From Burkholderiales bacterium UBA6064 (lineage in GTDB: Bacteria; Pseudomonadota; Gammaproteobacteria; Burkholderiales; Burkholderiaceae_B), in assembly GCA_002428895.1 (NCBI GenBank), contig DIYC01000053.1, positions 3,272-13,018 on the forward strand: 9,747 nucleotides of DNA. Reading direction: 5' to 3'. Position 1 is the first letter of the stretch. Every line of letters starts with the position of its first letter. Of the stretch, positions 1 through 7,705 are shown one piece after another. The position numbers and the translations under genes are program-made. Below the pieces are notes generated by a model. The model searched no databases. It saw nothing but the letters and a program-made list of their open reading frames with translations, and was not told the DNA's origin.

Positions 1-154
1 AACCACCAAAAGCGCCTTTAACTTCTTTGCTCTCGGTTGTGTGTGCATATCCTGCTTTGGAGTCTTGATCGGCTGCGTGAGCAGTTGAAATACTAAAAAG
101 TGTAGTGATAGCAGAGGCTATTACTAATTTGGTGAAAGTTGAAGTTGTTTTCAT
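1..154 (-). CDS. Exported protein of unknown function, N-terminal part (runs off left edge)
   Basis: Only the first 51 codons are visible, read on the minus strand from an ATG at 154-152. The start is supported by a good Shine-Dalgarno sequence (AAGGAG, about 5 bases upstream). The N-terminus is a typical Sec signal peptide: a short basic region (Met-Lys-Thr-Thr...Lys9), a hydrophobic stretch at about residues 10-23 (LVIASAITTLFSIS), and an Ala-His-Ala cleavage motif at 25-27. The mature protein would begin near Ala28-Asp29. The visible mature part is polar and ends in a glycine-containing stretch (GAFGG). The product should be periplasmic, outer-membrane or secreted. No family can be assigned from this fragment. 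OmpA-like or small periplasmic proteins are possible, but I see no decisive motif. The gene lies on the same strand as the upstream mtaD-like gene, 68 bases away, with its own possible promoter in between. Confidence 0.85.
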   Translation of the reverse strand, partial: MKTTSTFTKLVIASAITTLFSISTAHAADQDSKAGYAHTTESKEVKGAFGG

Positions 155-192
155 TCTAGCTCCTTGGAATTAATTAAATCTTTTACCGACAA

Positions 193-214
193 GGATTGTA
201 TCAGGCAACAATCC
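193..214 (-). repeat. Inverted repeat between mtaD and the exported-protein gene
   Basis: Perfect 7-base arms (GGATTGT / ACAATCC) are separated by an 8-base loop. Read on the minus strand it would form a hairpin just after the mtaD stop, but it is followed by TTGTC rather than a run of T, so it is a poor intrinsic terminator. It also overlaps a promoter-like extended -10. A role as a weak terminator or attenuator is inference only. Confidence 0.4.
195..203 (-). promoter_or_regulatory. Possible extended -10 promoter for the exported-protein gene
   Basis: On the minus strand the sequence TGATACAAT matches the sigma-70 extended -10 pattern TGnTATAAT with one mismatch. No good -35 hexamer is seen 16-18 bases upstream, which fits extended -10 promoters. 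Transcription would start about 35 bases before the ATG at 154, leaving room for the strong AAGGAG site. This is a motif match only. Confidence 0.35.
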
Positions 215-222
215 AAAAAACA

Positions 223-1551
223 TTAAAGTAAGTCGAGTTGTTCAATGCGAGTCTGCCATAAACCGCCCACTTTCCGCATGCAGTCGGCCTCTAATTCAGC
301 AGTAACCCCTAAAAATTGTTGCTTACTTACAACTTGTTGACCATTTATCCACACTTCGACAACGTCACGGGCTCCCCCAGAATAAGCAAGTCGAGATGCA
401 ATTTCAAGCGCTGGAGCTTGGTGTGCTTGTTGATTCATTTCGATTGTAATTAAATCAGCTAAAAATCCAGGTTTGATTCGACCTAATTTGTTTTCAAATC
501 CTAGTGCTGTTGCTGCATCACAGGTTAGGCTTTTTAAAAGTTGTGCAGCAGGCCAAATTGTTGCGTTTAAGCTACTTCCTTTGGCGAGTAAAGAGGCGAT
601 TCGACCTTCTTCCCAAAGATCTAACTTGTTGTTGGATGCAGCGCCATCGGTGCCAATCACCACGCGAACGCCTAAATTGAGTGCTTGTGCGGTGGGTGCG
701 ATTCCACTGGCAAGTTTTAAGTTCGAAGCTGGGCAATGCACTAAGGTACAACCTTGTTGCGCCATGATTTTAAGTTCATGTTCATTTAAGTGCACACCGT
801 GTACCGCTAAAAATTTTTCGTTGATGAGACCCAGCTGGTTTAAACGCTCAAAAGGTCGTTGATTGTTGAGCTTAAGTGCATTGTCGACTTCGCTGGCTGT
901 TTCGTGCAGGTGGCAATGAATGGGAATATCGAGTTCTTGTGCTAGGGTGCCTAAGCGAACAAAAGTTTCGTCTGAAACCGTGTAAGGTGCATGCGGTGCA
1001 ACTGACCAGTTGACTAAACTGTGACCACTGTATTGGTCGCGAGCGGCGAGTCCTTTTTCGATGTATTCGTCTGGCCCGCTGCCGTATCGAGTTGGAAATT
1101 CAATCGATAAAATGCTGGCCATGACCCGAATGCCCATTTGGGTTGCTGCGCGTGCCGTTTGTTCGGGGAAAAAATACATGTCGTTAAAAAAAGTGGTGCC
1201 ACCACGAATCATTTCAGCACAAGCAAGAATTGTGCTGTCGTAGACAAATTCTGCGTCCGCCAGCTTGCCTTCAAGCGGCCATATTCTTTTTTGTAACCAG
1301 TCTTGTAGGGGCATGTCATCGGCAGCACCACGCAACAAAGTCATGCCAGCATGGGTATGACAATTAATTAAACCGGGCATCAGCACTTGGTTGTTTAGAA
1401 TAATTTTTGTTGCATTTGGATATTGCTGTTTAAGATCGGATTGAAGGCCTACCGCTGCAATGAGAGTGCCATCAATCAGTACGGCATGGTCTTTGAGAGC
1501 ATTCACGCTGTTGTCCATGCTCAACAGCCATTCAGGGCATAGTAGTTGCAT
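223..1551 (-). CDS. mtaD: 5-methylthioadenosine/S-adenosylhomocysteine deaminase (TRZ/ATZ-family amidohydrolase)
   Basis: A 442-residue cytoplasmic metal-dependent hydrolase of the amidohydrolase superfamily. Family members deaminate 5'-methylthioadenosine and S-adenosylhomocysteine to the inosine forms in purine and methionine-sulfur salvage. The small beta-sandwich halves lie at about residues 1-60 and 360-440, around a TIM barrel. Metal and catalytic residues are visible: His65 and His67 (CHTHAGM), His214 with Glu217 (HCHLHE), and Asp302 (GTDGAASNN). His187 (VAPHAPY) is a likely substrate ligand. Residues 92-128 (WPLEGKL and GGTTFFNDMY) are also typical. The first Met fits the family N-terminus. 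Its ribosome site is weak. It is transcribed away from gyrA, a neighbourhood also seen in pseudomonads. Exact substrate preference cannot be read from sequence, and related chlorohydrolases or guanine deaminases share the fold. The family call is firm and the substrate is inferred. Confidence 0.88.
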   Translation of the reverse strand: MQLLCPEWLLSMDNSVNALKDHAVLIDGTLIAAVGLQSDLKQQYPNATKIILNNQVLMPGLINCHTHAGMTLLRGAADDMPLQDWLQKRIWPLEGKLADAEFVYDSTILACAEMIRGGTTFFNDMYFFPEQTARAATQMGIRVMASILSIEFPTRYGSGPDEYIEKGLAARDQYSGHSLVNWSVAPHAPYTVSDETFVRLGTLAQELDIPIHCHLHETASEVDNALKLNNQRPFERLNQLGLINEKFLAVHGVHLNEHELKIMAQQGCTLVHCPASNLKLASGIAPTAQALNLGVRVVIGTDGAASNNKLDLWEEGRIASLLAKGSSLNATIWPAAQLLKSLTCDAATALGFENKLGRIKPGFLADLITIEMNQQAHQAPALEIASRLAYSGGARDVVEVWINGQQVVSKQQFLGVTAELEADCMRKVGGLWQTRIEQLDLL

Positions 1552-1604
1552 AACTTATCTTGTTGGTAAAAAGTAAAATTGGGGTCGGTTAAGGCAAAGA
1601 AGAC

Positions 1605-1613
1605 TGCTACAAT
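1605..1613 (+). promoter_or_regulatory. Possible extended -10 promoter for gyrA
   Basis: TGCTACAAT matches TGnTATAAT with one mismatch and has the same TGnTACAAT form as the motif upstream of the exported-protein gene at 195-203. There is no convincing -35 (TCGGTT at 17 bases). A transcript from here would have a leader of about 95 bases containing the 1640-1656 hairpin. Confidence 0.35.
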
Positions 1614-1639
1614 CAAAAGCTTGGATAGTATTGGTTTTT

Positions 1640-1656
1640 GCTCACAGATTGTGAGC
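1640..1656. repeat. Palindrome GCTCACA-GAT-TGTGAGC upstream of gyrA
   Basis: Perfect 7-base arms flank a 3-base centre. As DNA it could be an operator for a dimeric regulator placed between the divergent genes. As RNA it would be a stable hairpin in the gyrA leader. It is not a terminator because no T run follows on either strand. The half-sites are in the opposite order to the CRP consensus (TGTGA-N6-TCACA). Function is unknown. Confidence 0.5.
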
Positions 1657-1685
1657 CAATTCTAGTCATTTAATTCTTTTCACAA

Positions 1686-1714
1686 TTTACACCAGTCACC
1701 ATAGAAAATACAAT
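1686..1714 (+). promoter_or_regulatory. Promoter-like sequence abutting the gyrA start codon
   Basis: TTTACA (1686-1691) and TACAAT (1709-1714) are each 5/6 matches to the sigma-70 hexamers, with the ideal 17-base spacer. The -10 ends only one base before the ATG at 1716, so initiation would fall at or just inside the gyrA start. It cannot easily produce a normal gyrA mRNA. It may be a chance match in AT-rich DNA. Confidence 0.25.
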
Positions 1715-1715
1715 C

Positions 1716-4343
1716 ATGGACTCTTTTGCTAAAGAAACTCTTCCTATCAGCTTAGAAGATGAGATGCGTCGTTCTTATCTCGATTACGCCATGAGCGTGA
1801 TTGTTGGGCGGGCTTTACCCGATGTACGCGATGGTTTAAAACCTGTTCATCGGCGGGTTTTATTTGCCATGCATGAGTTGAATAATGATTGGAACAGAGC
1901 TTATAAAAAATCTGCGCGTATTGTCGGTGATGTGATTGGTAAATACCATCCGCATGGTGATTCAGCAGTTTACGATACCATTGTTCGCATGGCACAAGAT
2001 TTTTCGTTGCGCTATACCTTGGTCGATGGTCAGGGTAACTTTGGTTCAATCGATGGGGATAATGCAGCGGCTATGCGGTACACCGAGATTCGTCTCGACA
2101 AAATCGCTCATGAAATGTTGCTCGATATTGACAAAGAAACTGTCGATTTTGGCCCAAACTACGATGGCAGTGAACGAGAACCCAAAGTCTTGCCGAGTCG
2201 CTTACCCAACTTGTTGATTAACGGTTCATCGGGTATTGCCGTTGGTATGGCAACCAACATGCCTCCGCACAATTTAAGAGAAGTGGTCGCGGCCTGTTTG
2301 TATGCCATTGATACGCCGGAGTGCACGGTTGATGAGCTGATTGAGTTAATTCCTGCTCCTGATTTTCCCACTGCAGGGATTATTTACGGAATTTCGGGAG
2401 TTCGTGAAGGCTATCGCACCGGTCGTGGTCGGGTAGTGATGCGCGCTAAAACACACTTTGAAGAGCTCGATCGCGGTAATCGTAGCGCAATTATTGTTGA
2501 CGAATTGCCTTATCAGGTGAATAAAAAAAATCTACTGGAACGAATTGCCGAATTGGTTGCAGAAAAGAAAATGGAAGGTATTTCCGATATTCGCGACGAA
2601 TCGGACAAAGACGGCATTCGTGTTGTGATTGAATTAAAGCGCGGTGAAGTGCCCGAGGTTGTCCTGAATAATTTGTATAAACACACGCAGTTACAAGATA
2701 CTTTTGGCATCAACATGGTGGCCTTGGTAGATGGTCAGCCACGTTTGTTAAATTTGCGAGATTTAATTGTTTGTTTTTTACAGCACCGACGAGAAGTAAT
2801 TACTCGTCGTACTGTATTCGAACTGCGTAAAGCTCGCGAGCGTGGTCATGTTCTTGAAGGTTTGGCTGTTGCCTTGGCGAATATTGATGAATTTATTGCC
2901 ATCATTAAAGCCGCTCCGAATCCACCTGCTGCCAAAACTGAGTTAATGGCTAAAACTTGGGATTCTTCCTTGGTACGCGACATGCTTTCAAGAACTGAAT
3001 TGGCCAGTTCGGGTGGGGTTTCGGCATTTAGACCCGACAGTTTGCCGGCACGATTAGGCATGCAAAACGATGGTTTGTATCGCTTATCCGATGTCCAAGC
3101 ACAAGAAATTTTAAACATGCGCTTGCAACGTTTAACTGGGTTAGAGCAAGAAAAAATTGTCAGTGAGTACAAAGAAATTATCGACTTCATTGCTGATTTG
3201 CTTGATATCCTGAATAAACCTGAGCGTATTAATCAACTGATTAAAGATGAATTAACTGCCATTTCTAATGAGTTTGGTAATGATCGTTTGTCGGTGATTG
3301 AAATGAATGCCACCGAGCTGGGCACCGAAGATTTAATTACACCTCAAGACATGGTGGTCACTTTAAGTCATGCTGGGTATGTGAAAAGCCAGCCTTTGGC
3401 TGAGTACCGTGCACAAAAGCGGGGTGGTCGAGGCAAGCAAGCAGCGACTACAAAAGAGGATGATTGGATAGATCGTTTATTTGTAGCCAATACACATGAC
3501 ACCATTTTGTTTTTCTCGAATCGAGGCAAAGTGTACTGGCTCAAAGTGTATGAGGTGCCACAGGGGTCGAGAACCTCGCGGGGGCGTCCGATTATTAATA
3601 TGTGCCCAACGCTTGAAGACGGCGAGAAAATTACAGCCATTTTACCCGTTAAAGAGTTTTCAGACGATCAATTTATTTTCATGGCGACCAGCAAGGGTAC
3701 CGTGAAAAAATCGAGACTTTCCGATTTTTCTAGACCCATGAAGCGGGGAATTATTGCGGTGAGTCTTGACGAGAATGACTTTCTAATTGGTGTTGCGTTA
3801 ACCGATGGGAAAAATGATGTCATGCTGTTTTCTGATGCAGGAAAAGCTGTTCGTTTTGATGAAAATGATGTTCGCCCAATGGGTCGAAGTGCGCGTGGAG
3901 TTCGAGGTATGACGCTCGACGAAGGTCAAACCGTCATCGCGATGATGGCCACACAAAATGAAGATCATTTTGTATTAACTGCAACCGAGCATGGTTACGG
4001 AAAACGTACCGTGGTTAGCGAATACACGCGCCACGGTCGTGGCACTAAAGGGATGATTGCAATTCAAACCAGCGAGCGCAATGGTCGTGTAGTTGCTGCT
4101 GTGTTGGTCGAAGAAAATGATGAAATTATGTTGATCACGAACAGTGGTGTATTGGTGAGAACACGCGTTGCTGAAGTTCGTTCGATGGGGCGTGCAACAC
4201 AAGGCGTTACCTTAATTAACGTGGATGAAGGTACGTTTTTAAGTGGTGTGCAGCGAATTTTAGAAACGGATGTGGCTGAATCCGAGTCGCTTGACGTGAC
4301 AGGTGAACCTGTAGACGGCAGCGCTTCTGGGGACGATGAATGA
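1716..4343 (+). CDS. gyrA: DNA gyrase subunit A
   Basis: An 875-residue protein, the same length as E. coli GyrA. As an A2B2 complex with GyrB it cuts, passes and reseals double-stranded DNA to introduce negative supercoils. The breakage-reunion domain covers about residues 8-520, with the winged-helix [18 protein letters not shown] (66-83) and the catalytic Tyr122 in Arg-Tyr-Thr. The C-terminal beta-pinwheel (about 535-845) carries the GyrA box QKRGGRG at 567-573, which separates gyrase from topoisomerase IV ParC. The tail is acidic. Ser83 and Asp87 (E. coli numbering) are the quinolone-sensitive residues, so no classic GyrA resistance change is present. The start aligns with E. coli GyrA, but no Shine-Dalgarno is visible before the ATG. 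The gene ends in an ATGA overlap with serC, suggesting translational coupling. Confidence 0.98.
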   Translation: MDSFAKETLPISLEDEMRRSYLDYAMSVIVGRALPDVRDGLKPVHRRVLFAMHELNNDWNRAYKKSARIVGDVIGKYHPHGDSAVYDTIVRMAQDFSLRYTLVDGQGNFGSIDGDNAAAMRYTEIRLDKIAHEMLLDIDKETVDFGPNYDGSEREPKVLPSRLPNLLINGSSGIAVGMATNMPPHNLREVVAACLYAIDTPECTVDELIELIPAPDFPTAGIIYGISGVREGYRTGRGRVVMRAKTHFEELDRGNRSAIIVDELPYQVNKKNLLERIAELVAEKKMEGISDIRDESDKDGIRVVIELKRGEVPEVVLNNLYKHTQLQDTFGINMVALVDGQPRLLNLRDLIVCFLQHRREVITRRTVFELRKARERGHVLEGLAVALANIDEFIAIIKAAPNPPAAKTELMAKTWDSSLVRDMLSRTELASSGGVSAFRPDSLPARLGMQNDGLYRLSDVQAQEILNMRLQRLTGLEQEKIVSEYKEIIDFIADLLDILNKPERINQLIKDELTAISNEFGNDRLSVIEMNATELGTEDLITPQDMVVTLSHAGYVKSQPLAEYRAQKRGGRGKQAATTKEDDWIDRLFVANTHDTILFFSNRGKVYWLKVYEVPQGSRTSRGRPIINMCPTLEDGEKITAILPVKEFSDDQFIFMATSKGTVKKSRLSDFSRPMKRGIIAVSLDENDFLIGVALTDGKNDVMLFSDAGKAVRFDENDVRPMGRSARGVRGMTLDEGQTVIAMMATQNEDHFVLTATEHGYGKRTVVSEYTRHGRGTKGMIAIQTSERNGRVVAAVLVEENDEIMLITNSGVLVRTRVAEVRSMGRATQGVTLINVDEGTFLSGVQRILETDVAESESLDVTGEPVDGSASGDDE

Positions 4344-5458
4344 CATCGGTTTGGAATTTTTCTGCTGGCCCAGCGGTTTTACCAAAACCTGTTTTACAGC
4401 AAGCCGCTGCGGAAATGTTAGACTGGCGTGGCACGGGCATCTCGGTTATGGAAATGAGTCATCGTAGTTCGGCTTACACCGAAATTTTTGATTCCGCAAA
4501 ACAACGCCTTCGTCAGTTGTTGAAAGTGCCCGATACCCATGAGGTACTGTTGATGCAAGGGGGGGCGATTGCGCAAAACGCGATTGTGCCCATGAATTTG
4601 TGTGCACAATTCAAACAAGCTGCATTTGTCCACACGGGTGCCTGGTCGGGTAAAACATTGAATGAGTTTTCAAAATACGGCCAACCGCACACGGTGTTGT
4701 CATCGGCGTCGCCCAGTGAGGGTTATTCGCCCATGACCTACATTCCAGAGTGCAGCGTGTTGCCAGAACGAGTGAATCAAAAAAACTTTGCTTATCTTCA
4801 TTATTGCGACAATGAAACCATTGATGGGGTTGAGTTTCAGGGTCAAATTGAAGCGCTTGCGCCACAATTCGATTGCCCAGTTGTGGCCGATGTATCTTCG
4901 AATATTTTGTCTAAACCGATTCAAATTGAACGTTTTGGCGTACTTTACGGGGGTGCACAAAAAAACATTGGCCCTGCCGGTTTAACCGTTGTGATTGTGA
5001 ACAAATCTTTATACGACAGGGCCTTAAGTATTTGTCCCAATGCCTTTCACTATGCCACTCAAGCTCAAGCCAATTCGATGTATAACACGCCACCCACTTA
5101 TGCAATTTATATTGCGGGGTTGGTGTTTGAGTGGTTGCACAATCAAGGCGGAATTGAATGGGCACAACAACAAGCCCAGATAAAATCTAAATTGTTATAC
5201 GATTTTATCGACAACAGTTCATTCTACGCGAGCCCTGTTCGTCGCGAAAATCGTTCTCGAATCAATATTCCTTTTGTTTTGGCTGATGAAGAATTGAATC
5301 AATCTTTCTTAGAAAAAGCGCAACAGGCTGGGTTGGTACAACTTAAAGGACATAAAAGTGTGGGTGGTATGCGCGCGTCACTCTACAACGCCATGCCCGT
5401 TGAGGGTGTGCAGGCTTTGGTTGAGTTTATGCGTGCTTTTGAAAAGGAGAATGCTTAA
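4340..5458 (+). CDS. serC: Phosphoserine aminotransferase
   Basis: A 372-residue cytoplasmic PLP enzyme (class V aminotransferase fold) that converts 3-phosphohydroxypyruvate plus glutamate to O-phosphoserine in serine synthesis. The family also acts in pyridoxine synthesis, on 3-hydroxy-4-phosphohydroxythreonine, in many gammaproteobacteria. Visible marks are the N-terminal [10 protein letters not shown] (6-15), the substrate-binding SHRS with His41-Arg42, the cofactor-stacking Trp102 (HTGAWS), Asp184 (ADVSSN), the PLP Schiff-base Lys208 in [10 protein letters not shown], and [10 protein letters not shown] (342-351). The phosphate-binding loop reads QGGAIAQN (73-80), slightly unlike the common QGGASxQF; this probably has no catalytic meaning. 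The ATG overlaps the gyrA stop by 4 bases and the gene ends in TAATG with pheA, so it is an internal operon member. Length is normal for the family. Confidence 0.97.
   Translation: MTSVWNFSAGPAVLPKPVLQQAAAEMLDWRGTGISVMEMSHRSSAYTEIFDSAKQRLRQLLKVPDTHEVLLMQGGAIAQNAIVPMNLCAQFKQAAFVHTGAWSGKTLNEFSKYGQPHTVLSSASPSEGYSPMTYIPECSVLPERVNQKNFAYLHYCDNETIDGVEFQGQIEALAPQFDCPVVADVSSNILSKPIQIERFGVLYGGAQKNIGPAGLTVVIVNKSLYDRALSICPNAFHYATQAQANSMYNTPPTYAIYIAGLVFEWLHNQGGIEWAQQQAQIKSKLLYDFIDNSSFYASPVRRENRSRINIPFVLADEELNQSFLEKAQQAGLVQLKGHKSVGGMRASLYNAMPVEGVQALVEFMRAFEKENA
5444..5449 (+). promoter_or_regulatory. Ribosome binding site of pheA inside the end of serC
   Basis: AAGGAG lies 8 bases before the pheA ATG at 5458, within the last codons of serC. 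It fixes the pheA start in the TAATG stop/start junction and makes coupled translation of serC and pheA likely. Confidence 0.7.
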
Positions 5459-6564
5459 TGTCTTCTGCTCAAAACGACCAAGAGTTATTGATGCAGTTGG
5501 CAGCGCATCGTCAGCGAATCGATGAGATTGATCTTCAGTTGCTTGAGTTAATGAATCAGCGAGCTCAATGCGCGCTTGAAATTGGAAAAATTAAAGCTCA
5601 AAATGATGCGCCCGTCATGCGCCCAGAGCGCGAAGCGCAGGTAATCGACCGCTTGCTTAAACACAATCGTGGGCCTTTGCACAATCAGAAAGTATGTTTT
5701 GTTTTTAAAGAAATTATGTCGTGTTGTCGGGCTTTGGAAAAACAAATTCAAGTCGCGTTTTTAGGCCCATTAGGCACATTTAGCGAACAAGCGGTATGGG
5801 CTTTTTTTGGTCACAGCGTGGATGTTTCTCCTGTAGAAAGCATCGAGCAAGCTTGTCATGTGGTGCAGGTTGACCAATCAGATTATGCTGTGGTGCCCGT
5901 TGAAAACTCCAATGAAGGCTCTGTGGCTCGTACTTTGGATGAATTGGTTGAATCAAATCTTTTAATTTGTGGCGAAGTATTGTTACCCATTCATCATCAA
6001 TTGCTTTGCCAGTCTGGAAAACTCGACGGAATTGCAAAAATATGTGCGCACCCTCAAGCTCTGGCTCAGTGCCGCAATTGGTTGCGCCAGCATGCCCCTC
6101 ACATTGCGCAAGAGGCGGTTAGTAGTAACGCTGCCGCTGCCTTGTTGGCCTCGCAAGACGATACTGTGGCTGCAATTGCAGGCCAAGCAGCCAAAGAACG
6201 GTATAGTCTACAAGCTTACCAAGAACACATTCAAGACGATGTCAATAACACCACACGCTTTTGGGTGCTGGGTAAGCAACGAACCTATTCAACGGGTAAC
6301 GATAAAACCAGTTTAGTGGTGTCAGTACCCAATGCGCCAGGTGCTGTGTATCGCTTGTTAGGGCCATTTAATCAAGAAAATGTTTCACTCACTCGATTCG
6401 AATCAAGGCCTGTGAAAAACAAACTTTGGGAATACAATTTTTTTATTGATTTACAAGGTCACGAAACTGACGAACCCGTTAAAAAAGCGCTCGAAGAACT
6501 CACCAAAAATGCCACCTACATCAAAGTGTTGGGGTCTTACCCCGCCATGCCCGAAGTTATTTAA
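5458..6564 (+). CDS. pheA: Bifunctional chorismate mutase / prephenate dehydratase (P-protein)
   Basis: A 368-residue cytoplasmic enzyme that converts chorismate to prephenate and then to phenylpyruvate, the phenylalanine branch. Three domains are visible. The AroQ chorismate mutase covers about 9-95, with Arg18, Arg35, Lys46, Arg58 and Glu59 matching the E. coli active-site series Arg11/Arg28/Lys39/Arg51/Glu52. Prephenate dehydratase covers about 98-275, with FLGPLGTFSE (101-110), VPVENSNEGSV (147-157) and the catalytic Thr266-Arg267-Phe268. A C-terminal ACT domain covers about 284-360, with PGAVYRLL and the ESRP motif (315-318) that bind phenylalanine, so feedback inhibition is expected. 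The dehydratase part resembles the Pseudomonas type rather than E. coli. No leader peptide or attenuator precedes it; it overlaps serC by one base, so expression follows the upstream genes. Confidence 0.97.
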   Translation: MSSAQNDQELLMQLAAHRQRIDEIDLQLLELMNQRAQCALEIGKIKAQNDAPVMRPEREAQVIDRLLKHNRGPLHNQKVCFVFKEIMSCCRALEKQIQVAFLGPLGTFSEQAVWAFFGHSVDVSPVESIEQACHVVQVDQSDYAVVPVENSNEGSVARTLDELVESNLLICGEVLLPIHHQLLCQSGKLDGIAKICAHPQALAQCRNWLRQHAPHIAQEAVSSNAAAALLASQDDTVAAIAGQAAKERYSLQAYQEHIQDDVNNTTRFWVLGKQRTYSTGNDKTSLVVSVPNAPGAVYRLLGPFNQENVSLTRFESRPVKNKLWEYNFFIDLQGHETDEPVKKALEELTKNATYIKVLGSYPAMPEVI

Positions 6565-6580
6565 AGCAGAGTTTTAAACC

Positions 6581-7705
6581 ATGAGCCAATTATCACAACA
6601 AGCGCCGCAATATATCCGCGACATCGCCCCTTACAAAGCCGGTAAACCCGTTTCACAAGTTGCGCGTGAATTGGGTTTAAACCCTCAGACCATTATTAAA
6701 CTGGCTTCGAACGAAAATCCCCTTGGGCCAGGCGAAAAAGCCAGGCAAGCCATATCTGTAGCACTCAATGATTTAGGGCGTTACCCCGATTCAAATGGAT
6801 TTGAACTCAAGCACACTTTGTCTGAGCTGTTGCTCGTTCAACCACAACAAATTACCTTGGGTAATGGTTCAAACGATATTCTTGAACTGGTGGCCAAAGC
6901 CTTTTTAAGCCACGGAACCCAGGCTGTTTTTTCACAATACGCATTTGCGGTGTATGGTTTGGCAACGCAAGCCTGTGGCGCCGAGTGCAACGTGGTGCCT
7001 GCAAACAATTATGGTCATGATTTGCCTGCTTTCCTTAAGGCAATCAATTCCAAAACACGGGTGGTGTACCTTGCAAACCCAAATAATCCCACAGGCACAT
7101 TTATTAACCCGCAAGACATTCAACATTTTTTAAAGCAAGTTCCGCCAACCGTGGTGGTTGTTTTAGATGAAGCGTATACCGAATATTTAACCCCAGGTCA
7201 GCAATACAATTCGATTGCATGGATTGAGCAGTATCCCAATTTGCTGGTGACGCGAAGTTTTTCAAAAGCGCATGGTTTAGCGGGTTTACGAGTGGGTTAT
7301 GGCGTTTCGTCTGTCGAAATTACCGATTTATTAAATCGTGTGCGTCAGCCTTTTAATGTGAATGCAGTGGCCTTGGCCGCAGCGCAAGCGAGTTTATCGG
7401 ATGACTTTTTTTTGCAGAAAACCTATGCGTTAAATCGAAATGGGCTGTTACAACTTCAAGCAGGACTCGACGCTGAAAAGCTTCAGTACATTCCCTCCAG
7501 TGGTAATTTCATTTTGTTCAAAGTGGGCGAAAACCAAGACGATGGCATGAAATTATTTTTTGCGCTGCAAGAACTTGGCGTGATTGTTCGGCCTGTTGCC
7601 TCGTATGACTTGGGGCAGTGGATCCGCGTTTCGATTGGTCTTGAAGAAGAAAACGCTCAATTTCTTAAAGCCTTGCCGATTGCGTTAAAGAAGGTGCGTG
7701 CATGA
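6581..7705 (+). CDS. hisC: Histidinol-phosphate aminotransferase family protein (HisC type), possibly aromatic aminotransferase
   Basis: A 374-residue cytoplasmic PLP-dependent class I/II aminotransferase. The HisC reaction exchanges the amino group between histidinol phosphate and 2-oxoglutarate. HisC paralogs encoded between pheA and tyrA are often thought to act on aromatic keto acids or prephenate. Motifs are KLASNENPLGP (40-50), the phosphate/PLP segment GNGSNDI (94-100), NPNNPTG (166-172), DEAYTEY (196-202), the Schiff-base Lys229 in SFSKAHGLAGLR, and the carboxylate-binding Arg349 (WIRVSIG). The start lies 16 bases after pheA with only a weak ribosome site (GCAGAG, about 12 bases upstream). 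The stop overlaps tyrA in ATGA. No other his gene is in the window, so its main physiological role (histidine or aromatic) cannot be settled here. Confidence 0.92.
   Translation: MSQLSQQAPQYIRDIAPYKAGKPVSQVARELGLNPQTIIKLASNENPLGPGEKARQAISVALNDLGRYPDSNGFELKHTLSELLLVQPQQITLGNGSNDILELVAKAFLSHGTQAVFSQYAFAVYGLATQACGAECNVVPANNYGHDLPAFLKAINSKTRVVYLANPNNPTGTFINPQDIQHFLKQVPPTVVVVLDEAYTEYLTPGQQYNSIAWIEQYPNLLVTRSFSKAHGLAGLRVGYGVSSVEITDLLNRVRQPFNVNAVALAAAQASLSDDFFLQKTYALNRNGLLQLQAGLDAEKLQYIPSSGNFILFKVGENQDDGMKLFFALQELGVIVRPVASYDLGQWIRVSIGLEEENAQFLKALPIALKKVRA

Larger units (their letters stand above)
1552..1715. promoter_or_regulatory. Divergent intergenic region between mtaD and gyrA
   Basis: This 164-base gap holds the start signals for both neighbours. 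Candidates by eye are: toward gyrA, an extended -10 (TGCTACAAT, 1605-1613) and a TTTACA-17-TACAAT pair (1686-1714); toward mtaD, on the minus strand, TTGTGA (1680-1685) and TAGAAT (1659-1664) with a short 15-base spacer. A palindrome at 1640-1656 sits between them. None is experimentally supported, so which one drives either gene is unknown. No small gene is apparent. Confidence 0.6.

Noticed and set aside
473..862. 129-codon plus-strand open frame opposite mtaD
   Set aside because: It lies wholly antisense to the well supported MtaD frame, has no ribosome site or recognisable motif, and reads as a shadow frame.
1640..1656. CRP binding site at the gyrA palindrome
   Set aside because: The half-sites are inverted relative to the CRP consensus (TCACA-N3-TGTGA instead of TGTGA-N6-TCACA) and the spacing is wrong.
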